Below, one piece after another: positions 1 through 5,082 of a stretch of 5,852 bases of DNA. Source of the DNA: an uncultured Lachnospiraceae bacterium. Its GTDB lineage: Bacteria > Bacillota > Clostridia > Lachnospirales > Lachnospiraceae. Below the pieces are notes generated by a model, which did no database searches, had not been told where the DNA came from, and saw only the letters and a list, made by a program, of their open reading frames with translations. The stretch is from positions 1 through 5,852 of the forward strand of contig CAKRHL010000143.1 of the NCBI GenBank assembly GCA_934338765.1, read 5' to 3'. Numbering within the stretch: position 1 is the first letter of the stretch; each line of letters begins with the position of its first letter. The translations under genes and the position numbers were made by a program.

Positions 1-445
1 ACTCTGCCGTGGAGATAAAAAGCTGTCTCTTAGTGATATCCTCCGGATTGTTTGCCATTTCCTGCATCACATTCCAAAGAGACTGAAGATTTTCACGAAA
101 CTCCATGCCCTCCGTTTCACCAAAAATATCCTCTATCTCTCCGGCCGTTTCCGAAAGCTTCTCATAAAATGCCTGACGTCCTGTTTCCAGACGAAACTCT
201 TTGTCCAGAAACATATCTCTGATCTGACGAACTGCAGATACGGTCGTACCCATCCCCGTCTGTATCAAAGAACCATCCACAGCCACCTTGACATTCTGAT
301 AATAGGAATCCGTCTGAATATTCTGCTGTCTGGTGTATCCCTTTGTCTTCACATTTGCAAGATTGTGGGACGTGGTATTCAATCCGGACTGCGCTGCGTG
401 AAGTCCCGATACACCGGAATTAAAACTTGTAAATAAGCTTCCCAT
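1..445 (-). CDS. flgK: Flagellar hook-associated protein 1 (FlgK), N-terminal part, truncated by window edge
   Basis: FlgK (HAP1) forms the junction between the flagellar hook and the filament outside the cell, together with FlgL. Only the first 148 codons are visible; the frame is open to base 2 and the rest lies off the left edge. The protein begins MGSLFTSFNSGVSGLHAAQS, and residues 26-39 (SHNLANVKTKGYTR) match the N-terminal rod/hook-family signature, in which an N-x-A-N block is followed by T-x-G-Y. Residues after about 70 are helical and charged, as in the FlgK D0-D1 region. The ATG at 443-445 is preceded by a modest AGGTAG ribosome site 7 nt upstream. It lies 183 bp downstream of flgN on the same strand, the usual flgM-flgN-flgK order, and FlgN is the known export chaperone of FlgK. 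No convincing promoter of its own was seen, so it is probably transcribed from the flgM promoter. Other rod/hook proteins share the N-terminal motif, but the MGSLF start and the neighbours favour FlgK. Confidence 0.93.
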   Translation of the reverse strand, partial: MGSLFTSFNSGVSGLHAAQSGLNTTSHNLANVKTKGYTRQQNIQTDSYYQNVKVAVDGSLIQTGMGTTVSAVRQIRDMFLDKEFRLETGRQAFYEKLSETAGEIEDIFGETEGMEFRENLQSLWNVMQEMANNPEDITKRQLFISTAE

Positions 446-486
446 GCTGACTACCTGTGCCTTTCTATTGTGTCTGTCTGTTTATT

Positions 487-621
487 CTATAAATCGAAAA
501 AGAACAAATCCTTCGCTTTGCACCCGGTTTCCACTGCGTTGCGGGCTTTTTCTGTAAACTTAAAAAGCGAATGTCTCCAGGGTGCCAAATACTTTGGCCA
601 AAGCCAGTCAGAGACTGGCTT
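487..621. repeat. Inverted-repeat-rich flgN-flgK spacer, possible dispersed repeat element
   Basis: This stretch between flgN and flgK is packed with complementary segments. TTCGCTTT at 512-519 pairs with AAAGCGAA at 564-571. GCACCC at 520-525 pairs with GGGTGC at 580-585. GCCAAA at 584-589 pairs with TTTGGC at 593-598. CTTTGGCCAAAG at 592-603 is a perfect palindrome. AAGCCAGTC at 601-609 pairs with GACTGGCTT at 613-621. The first two pairings cross each other, so they would form a pseudoknot or be alternatives; the 584-598 and 592-603 structures are also mutually exclusive. A 66-codon minus-strand frame across it (487-687) overlaps flgN and has no convincing start, so I do not call it a gene. 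The density of symmetry suggests either an intergenic repeat family or a structured mRNA segment inside the flagellar operon. The outer boundaries are approximate. Confidence 0.45.
601..621 (-). other. Perfect 9-bp hairpin just after flgN
   Basis: Arms at 601-609 (AAGCCAGTC) and 613-621 flank a 3-nt loop, starting 7 nt beyond the flgN stop codon. On the flgN strand the stem is followed by TGGCC rather than a run of T, so it does not fit an intrinsic terminator. If it forms in the mRNA it could instead protect the 3' end of the flgM-flgN segment or lower flgK expression relative to the upstream genes; that role is inferred. Confidence 0.6.
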
Positions 622-628
622 AAAATAA

Positions 629-1144
629 TCACTGCTTTGCATCAAAGGCTCCCGGTCCCATATCCACGCCGTAGCTGCTTGATGCATTGCGATTGTAATT
701 ATTACTTCCCGGTGACATCCGTGTACTTTGAATAAAATTCATATTGAATTCAATCATTTCAAGGGAATTTTCAATCAATTCTTTATTTTTTTGATTTGCA
801 TTGACAAGTCTCCCCATCACAAGCTTCAGGGAGTCATGAAGCTCACTGAGCTGCTTCTTTTCCTCCGGCTGTTTTGCCATAAGCTTTGCCAATGTGGTAA
901 GATCAAGCTCCTTGGGATCCCTGTTCAGAACCACACCAATATTTGCTATGATCTTTTCTCTTTTCCTGTCTGCCGCATATGCAGCATCCAAAAGCTGCTG
1001 TTCCTCATCTGTGACCTTCTGAAGCTCCTGAAGATCCTCCCGGATCAGCACTGCGGTTTTTTTCTCAGAGATAGGGATCAGCTTTTCATAGATATCCTTT
1101 TCTCTGTGTAAAACCGTGATCAACTCTTCCATTAAACTGGCCAA
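629..1144 (-). CDS. flgN: Flagellar export chaperone FlgN
   Basis: FlgN is a cytosolic chaperone that holds the hook-associated proteins FlgK and FlgL unfolded and delivers them to the flagellar type III export gate. The 171-residue product is almost wholly helical and charged through about residue 140, with heptad-like spacing typical of the FlgN family. A polar tail rich in Ser, Asn and Gly follows (residues 143-171, SPGSNNYN... to DAKQ). The N-terminus MASLMEELITVL fits clostridial FlgN proteins. The start is TTG at 1142-1144, placed 7 nt after a GAGG ribosome site; the alternative ATG at codon 5 would sit about 19 nt away, too far for good initiation, so TTG is preferred. It lies 20 nt downstream of flgM and upstream of flgK on the same strand. 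FlgN sequences are weakly conserved, so the call relies on context as well as composition. Confidence 0.88.
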   Translation of the reverse strand: MASLMEELITVLHREKDIYEKLIPISEKKTAVLIREDLQELQKVTDEEQQLLDAAYAADRKREKIIANIGVVLNRDPKELDLTTLAKLMAKQPEEKKQLSELHDSLKLVMGRLVNANQKNKELIENSLEMIEFNMNFIQSTRMSPGSNNYNRNASSSYGVDMGPGAFDAKQ

Positions 1145-1164
1145 TGGGCTACCTCATTTCCTTA

Positions 1165-1443
1165 TCAGATACTGGAGTCAAAAAACTTGCTCACAACGGA
1201 ATCTGCGATCTCCTGTGCAGATACATTATAGCTGCCGGAAGCAAACTGCTCCTTCAATGCTGCGACCTTATCCTCCCTGATATCCGGTACTGCAGCCAGC
1301 GCCTTCTTGGCAGTCTGATAATCCTGTCCCTTGCTTGATACGGTATACTGCTCTTTTACTGTGGCTTCACTTTTCTTTGCGATCTTCTTCGGCTTGCTTG
1401 CCTGATATAACTGACTGATCTGATTGTATGCATCAATTCTCAT
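1165..1443 (-). CDS. flgM: Negative regulator of flagellin synthesis FlgM (anti-sigma-28 factor)
   Basis: FlgM binds the flagellar sigma factor (sigma-28/SigD/FliA) in the cytoplasm and blocks late flagellar transcription until the hook is finished. In enteric bacteria it is then exported through the hook. The 92-residue product has the usual length and layout: a basic, flexible N-terminal half (MRIDAYNQISQLYQ, then a Lys-rich stretch at residues 17-24) and a conserved sigma-binding C-terminal half. In that half residues 54-64 (DIREDKVAALK) and 70-79 (GSYNVSAQEI) match the family pattern. The ATG at 1441-1443 is chosen because a near-perfect AGGTGGTGA ribosome site (1449-1457) ends 5 nt upstream. 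Longer reading from in-frame GTG codons would start inside that ribosome site. It is the first gene of the flgM-flgN-flgK unit and follows a strong sigma-28 promoter, implying negative feedback on its own expression. Confidence 0.94.
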   Translation of the reverse strand: MRIDAYNQISQLYQASKPKKIAKKSEATVKEQYTVSSKGQDYQTAKKALAAVPDIREDKVAALKEQFASGSYNVSAQEIADSVVSKFFDSSI

Positions 1444-1489
1444 AATAATCACCACCTAAATATTCTGCATTTTCATTTTCTCTATATGT

Positions 1490-1516
1490 GTATCGGAAAC
1501 ATTCCAAAAAAATTTA
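1490..1516 (-). promoter_or_regulatory. Sigma-28 (SigD/FliA-type) promoter of flgM-flgN-flgK
   Basis: On the minus strand the sequence reads TAAA (1516-1513), then exactly 15 nt, then TCCGATAC (1497-1490). The classical flagellar sigma consensus is TAAA-N15-GCCGATAA in enterics and a close variant in Bacillus. The -35 and the CCGATA core match completely with ideal spacing. Transcription would begin near 1483, giving a leader of about 40 nt before the flgM ATG. Its -35 lies inside the stem of the lysA terminator. No comparably good sigma-A promoter was seen between here and flgM. Confidence 0.85.
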
Positions 1517-1548
1517 ACACCTTCTTTTACAAAAAGGTGTTAAATTTT
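1506..1548 (-). terminator. Intrinsic terminator of lysA (15-bp stem, T-tract)
   Basis: Arms at 1509-1523 (AAAATTTAACACCTT) and 1534-1548 are perfectly complementary over 15 bp around a 10-nt loop. On the lysA strand the stem runs into a tract of seven T residues (1512-1506), the first four of which are part of the stem. It begins about 33 nt after the lysA stop codon. The plus-strand side is also T-rich, but no plus-strand gene needs ending here, so the minus-strand role is favoured. The stem overlaps the -35 of the flgM promoter. Confidence 0.9.
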
Positions 1549-1581
1549 AAATTAATTTTATTAAATTTACAAAATACAGGT

Positions 1582-2838
1582 TTATTTCAGAATATCACAG
1601 AAGTCAAATGTGGCAAAATAATCTGCCGGAGTCTCTGCCCTGCGGATCATCTTCACACTGCCATCCTCCTGCAAAAGCAGCTCTGAGGAACGAAGACGTC
1701 CATTGTAATTATATCCCATTGCAAATCCGTGGGCACCTGCATCATGGATAAACAGATAATCTCCCATGTCAATCTTTGGAAGCATACGGTCAATGGCAAA
1801 TTTATCATTATTTTCGCAGAGAGAACCTGTAACATCATACTTGTGATCACAAGGCGCATCCTCCTTACCAAGCACGGTAATATGATGATAAGCACCATAC
1901 ATTGCCGGACGCATCAGATTTGCCGCACAAGCATCCACACCAATGTATTCTTTATATATATGCTTCTCATGGATTGCCTTTGTAACAAGACCGCCATACG
2001 GAGCCAGCATAAAACGTCCCAGTTCTGTAAAGATTGCAACATCACCCATGCCCGCCGGTACCATGATCTCCTCAAATTTCTGACGGACACCGTCACCGAT
2101 GATCTCGATATTGTTTGGCTCCTTATCCGGTGTGTAAGGGATTCCTACACCACCGGAAAGATTGATAAACGCAATCTCCACACCTGTTTTTTCCTTTAAC
2201 TCTACAGCAAGCTCAAACAGGATACCTGCCAGTGTCGGGTAATACTCATTGGATACGGTATTGCTTGCAAGGAAGGAATGGATACCAAAACGCTTTGCAC
2301 CAAGCTCTTTCAATCTCTTGAACGCCTCGATCATCTGCTCCTTGGTCATACCATACTTGGCATCTCCCGGGTTATCCATAATATCTGTTCCCAGCTGGAA
2401 CACTCCACCCGGATTGTAACGACAGCAGATCGTTTCCGGAATGCCTGCGCAGTCCTTCAGAAAATCAATGTGGGTAATATCATCCAGATTGATAAATGCT
2501 CCCAGCTCTTTTGCCTTTACATACTCCTCTGCCGGTGTCACATTGGAAGAAAACATTATGTCACTGCCCAAGAAGCCGCACTTCTCAGACATCATCAGCT
2601 CTGTCAGGGATGAACAGTCAACACCACAGCCCTCCTCCTGAAGGATCTTCAGAATAAATGGATTTGGCGTTGCCTTTACCGCAAAATACTCCCGATATCC
2701 TTTATTCCAGGAAAATGCTGCTTTCAGACGTCTTGCATTCTCTCTGATGCCCTTCTCATCATAAATATGGAAAGGGGTCGGATATGTCTTTGTGATCTCC
2801 TCGACCTGTTCCTTTGTTACAAATGGTATCTTTTTCAT
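1582..2838 (-). CDS. lysA: Diaminopimelate decarboxylase (LysA), divergent clostridial type
   Basis: LysA removes CO2 from meso-diaminopimelate to give L-lysine, the last step of lysine synthesis, using pyridoxal phosphate in the cytosol. The 418-residue protein fits the fold-type III decarboxylase family. K55 in YFAVKATPNP is the expected PLP Schiff-base lysine. SGGVGIPY (228-235) is the glycine-rich phosphate loop, TELGR (271-275) the substrate-arginine segment, RPAMYGAYH (310-318) the family block, GSLCENND (338-345) the catalytic-cysteine block with C341, and HDAGAHGF...YN (365-379) the C-terminal signature. Two blocks differ from textbook LysA: HSFLAS (187-192) stands where HxGS is usual, and ELGR where EPGR is usual. 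The ATG at 2836-2838 follows an AAGGAAGGAAG ribosome site (2847-2857) at 8 nt. In-frame starts further upstream (2898, 2934) lie at or before the predicted transcription start. It is monocistronic: own promoter, own terminator. A related PLP decarboxylase (for example carboxynorspermidine type) is less likely given the conserved C-terminal blocks. Confidence 0.9.
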   Translation of the reverse strand: MKKIPFVTKEQVEEITKTYPTPFHIYDEKGIRENARRLKAAFSWNKGYREYFAVKATPNPFILKILQEEGCGVDCSSLTELMMSEKCGFLGSDIMFSSNVTPAEEYVKAKELGAFINLDDITHIDFLKDCAGIPETICCRYNPGGVFQLGTDIMDNPGDAKYGMTKEQMIEAFKRLKELGAKRFGIHSFLASNTVSNEYYPTLAGILFELAVELKEKTGVEIAFINLSGGVGIPYTPDKEPNNIEIIGDGVRQKFEEIMVPAGMGDVAIFTELGRFMLAPYGGLVTKAIHEKHIYKEYIGVDACAANLMRPAMYGAYHHITVLGKEDAPCDHKYDVTGSLCENNDKFAIDRMLPKIDMGDYLFIHDAGAHGFAMGYNYNGRLRSSELLLQEDGSVKMIRRAETPADYFATFDFCDILK

Positions 2839-2846
2839 CCGTAAAA

Positions 2847-2857
2847 CTTCCTTCCTT
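2847..2857 (-). promoter_or_regulatory. Ribosome binding site that decides the lysA start
   Basis: AAGGAAGGAAG on the minus strand ends 8 nt before the ATG at 2838. Upstream in-frame ATG codons at 2898 and 2934 have no such site, so the shorter 418-residue protein is preferred. Confidence 0.85.
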
Positions 2858-2905
2858 ATTGATATTGTTTTTTCAAGTGAAAAGTTTGAATTACTCATCT
2901 TTGAT

Positions 2906-2934
2906 AGGATACCAAAAACGAAGGATAGTTTCAA
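2906..2934 (-). promoter_or_regulatory. Sigma-A-type promoter of lysA with extended -10
   Basis: On the minus strand TTGAAA (2934-2929) is followed by a 17-nt spacer and TATCCT (2911-2906). A TGG triplet directly before the -10 makes it an extended -10 element. Transcription would start near 2899, leaving a leader of about 60 nt. That is far too short for a lysine (L-box) riboswitch, and none is visible. Confidence 0.75.
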
Positions 2935-2944
2935 GGGTGGTTAT

Positions 2945-2973
2945 TTGCATTTCTTTATTATTTATGGTATGGT
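2945..2973 (+). promoter_or_regulatory. Sigma-A-type promoter of parE-parC with extended -10
   Basis: TTGCAT (2945-2950), a 17-nt spacer and TATGGT (2968-2973), preceded by TGG, give an extended -10 promoter with a weak -35. The start would lie near 2980, about 39 nt before the parE ATG. It points away from the lysA promoter; the two -35 elements are 10 bp apart. Confidence 0.6.
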
Positions 2974-3018
2974 GGATGACGAATATATGTTTGTACGTAA
3001 ACAGAAAGGGAGAGCAGT

Positions 3019-5034
3019 ATGAGTGAATATACCGGAAAAGAAATTGTAGTATTGGAAGGGCTGGAAGCGGTCCGGAAGCGTCCCGGCATGTATATTGGTT
3101 CCACCGGTTCCCGGGGACTTCATCATTTAATATGGGAGATCCTGGACAATTCCATCGACGAGCAGCTGGCAGGCTTTTGCAGCGAGATCCATATCACCCT
3201 CCAGAAAGACGGAGGCGTCTGTATCGAAGATAACGGCCGCGGTGTGCCGGTGGATATCCATCCAACCCAGAAGATACCTACAGTCCGCGTCGTCTATACC
3301 GTCCTTCACGCAGGTGGTAAGTTTAACAGTACCGTCTATAAGGTATCCGGTGGTCTTCACGGTGTTGGCTCTTCTGTAGTCAATGCCCTCTCCTCTCACA
3401 TGATCGTGGAGGTGCGGCGTAACGGACAAGTTTACCGGGACGAATACGCAAACGGCGGTCATCCGGTAACAAAACTTGAGAACGGTCAGCTTCCGGTGAT
3501 CGGAAAATGCGCGAAATCCAATACCGGTACCAAGGTCACCTTCTATCCGGATGCCGAAATTTTTGAAACCATCACCTTCAAACCGGATGTGATCAAAAAG
3601 AAGTTAAAGGAGATTGCTTTCCTTAATAAAAATCTCAAGCTGATCTACAAAAATGAAAATGACGATGAAACTATTACATATCAGGAAGAATTCGGTATCC
3701 AGAGCTTTGTCAGCTACATTAACCGTGAGGCTGTCACACTTCATCCCACTCCTATCTATATTGAAGGCACCAGCGGTGATATCGAGGTGGAGGTTGCATT
3801 TCAGTACACCAACAGCTTTTCCGAGCAGATCAATCCATACTGTAATCGGATCAATGTCGTAGACGGCGGCACGCTGGTGACCGGATTTAAGACAGCTCTG
3901 ACCCGTGTCATGAACCAGTACGCCAGAGAACTTGGCATACTGAAGGACAAGGATGAGAATTTTGACGGCAAGGATATCCGAAACGGACTGGTTGCCATTA
4001 TCTCCATCAAGCACCCGGATCCACAGTTTGAAGGCCAGACCAAGACAAAGCTTGGCAATACCGATGCCAAAACAGCCGTGGACGATGTATTCAGTACAGA
4101 GGTCCAGCGTTATTTCGACAAAAATGTAGAGATCCTGCGGGCAATCCTGGAAAATTCCATGAAGTCCTACAATGCCCGCAAGGCAAGCGATAAAGCGAGA
4201 ACAGCTGTATTAAAGCAGCTCAATGATGTGGATACCAAGAGTAAGCTTGCTTCCTGTACCTCCCGCAAACCGGAGGAATGTGAGGTATATATCGTCGAGG
4301 GAGATTCCGCCGGGGGTACCGTAAAGACCGCCCGCAACCGAAAAACACAGGCAGTGCTTCCTCTTCGCGGCAAGATTTTGAACGTGGAAAAGGCAACTCT
4401 GGAAAAAATTCTGTTAAATAATGAGATCAAATCCATGATTGCAGCCTTTGGCTGCGGAATCGGGGATGATTTTGATATCAGCAAGCTCCGCTATGACAAG
4501 ATCATCATCCTGACCGATGCCGACGTGGACGGAGCCCATATCAGCACTCTACTGCTGACGTTTTTCTACCGGTTTATGCCGGAGCTGATCTACGCCGGCA
4601 AGATTTACCGTGGTCTGCCGCCACTTTATAAGGTAGACTATGAAACCGTGAGCCAGGCAGCCAAGCAGCGCGAGGAGGATATCGCTCTGGGACTTATCTC
4701 TCCGGAAGAGGAGCCGGAGGAGCCTGCTTCCAGAAAGAAAAAGGGCAAAAAGAAATTATCCCGTTATGTATTTAATGATTTTGAGCTGGAGAAATTCCGC
4801 AAGAATAAATCCTACAAGATCACAGGCATCCAGCGATACAAAGGACTGGGTGAAATGGACGCTGAGCAGCTCTGGGAAACCACACTGGATCCGGAAAGCC
4901 GTATTCTGGCACAGATCTCCATCAGCGATACCGTAGATGCCGACGAAGTCACAACTACGCTGATGAGCAGCAATGTTCCACCGAGACGTGAGTTTATCAT
5001 GTCGGAGGCCAAATACGCCAATCTTGATATTTAA
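3019..5034 (+). CDS. parE: Type IIA DNA topoisomerase subunit B (topoisomerase IV ParE; gyrase GyrB possible)
   Basis: This is the ATPase and TOPRIM subunit of a type IIA topoisomerase, which with the A subunit passes one DNA duplex through another to relax or decatenate chromosomes. The protein is 671 residues. The GHKL ATPase domain shows E40/N44 in EILDNSIDE, D71 in EDNGRGVP, HAGGKF (97-102) and GGLHGVG (111-117). The transducer domain has the QTK loop at 340-342. The TOPRIM domain has EGDSAGG (427-433) and TDADVDGAH (499-507) with the metal-binding acidic residues D500, D502 and D504. The C-terminal signature is QRYKGLGEM (605-613). Between them sits a charged linker: an acidic run at 563-568 and a Lys-rich run at 572-579. 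The ATG follows AAAGGGAG at 6 nt. The next gene, 48 nt on, is the A subunit, so the pair forms an operon. ParE is favoured over GyrB because recF and dnaA-region genes are absent and the A subunit looks ParC-like in places. The family is certain; the ParE/GyrB split is not. Confidence 0.93.
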   Translation: MSEYTGKEIVVLEGLEAVRKRPGMYIGSTGSRGLHHLIWEILDNSIDEQLAGFCSEIHITLQKDGGVCIEDNGRGVPVDIHPTQKIPTVRVVYTVLHAGGKFNSTVYKVSGGLHGVGSSVVNALSSHMIVEVRRNGQVYRDEYANGGHPVTKLENGQLPVIGKCAKSNTGTKVTFYPDAEIFETITFKPDVIKKKLKEIAFLNKNLKLIYKNENDDETITYQEEFGIQSFVSYINREAVTLHPTPIYIEGTSGDIEVEVAFQYTNSFSEQINPYCNRINVVDGGTLVTGFKTALTRVMNQYARELGILKDKDENFDGKDIRNGLVAIISIKHPDPQFEGQTKTKLGNTDAKTAVDDVFSTEVQRYFDKNVEILRAILENSMKSYNARKASDKARTAVLKQLNDVDTKSKLASCTSRKPEECEVYIVEGDSAGGTVKTARNRKTQAVLPLRGKILNVEKATLEKILLNNEIKSMIAAFGCGIGDDFDISKLRYDKIIILTDADVDGAHISTLLLTFFYRFMPELIYAGKIYRGLPPLYKVDYETVSQAAKQREEDIALGLISPEEEPEEPASRKKKGKKKLSRYVFNDFELEKFRKNKSYKITGIQRYKGLGEMDAEQLWETTLDPESRILAQISISDTVDADEVTTTLMSSNVPPRREFIMSEAKYANLDI

Positions 5035-5070
5035 ACAAAGCAAAAATAAAGTTTCTATCCATTTGAAAAT

Positions 5071-5074
5071 GAGG
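5071..5074 (+). promoter_or_regulatory. Ribosome binding site that decides the parC start
   Basis: GAGG lies 8 nt before the ATG at 5083 but only 2 nt before an in-frame ATG at 5077. The spacing favours 5083, removing two residues (Met-Ile) from the longest reading. Confidence 0.7.
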
Positions 5075-5082
5075 TTATGATT

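Noticed and set aside
446..600. Separate sigma-28 promoter for flgK
   Set aside because: No TAAA with a correctly spaced CCGATA was found; TTCGATTT at the distal end lacks a -35 and most of the -10.
601..621. Intrinsic terminator after flgN
   Set aside because: The stem is perfect but is followed by TGGCC on the minus strand, and by TAAAATAATC on the plus strand where no gene ends; there is no T-run.
487..687. 66-codon minus-strand frame between flgN and flgK
   Set aside because: It overlaps the flgN end in another frame, has no good ribosome site, and coincides with the inverted-repeat-rich spacer; the open frame looks incidental to the repeat.
728..1111. 127-codon plus-strand frame opposite flgN
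   Set aside because: It is antisense to a well-supported gene, its composition is that of a reversed coding frame (Cys, Leu, Phe rich), and there is no ribosome site.
1729..2199. 156-codon plus-strand frame opposite lysA
   Set aside because: It is a shadow of lysA with no recognisable domain and no start signal.
2839..2905. Lysine riboswitch in the lysA leader
   Set aside because: The leader is only about 60 nt and lacks the multi-helix L-box core, which needs roughly 170 nt. Only a weak AT hairpin (TTTTCA-CT-TGAAAA) is present.
5035..5082. Promoter or terminator between parE and parC
   Set aside because: The 48-nt gap has no stem with T-tract and no convincing -35/-10 pair, so co-transcription is the simpler reading.
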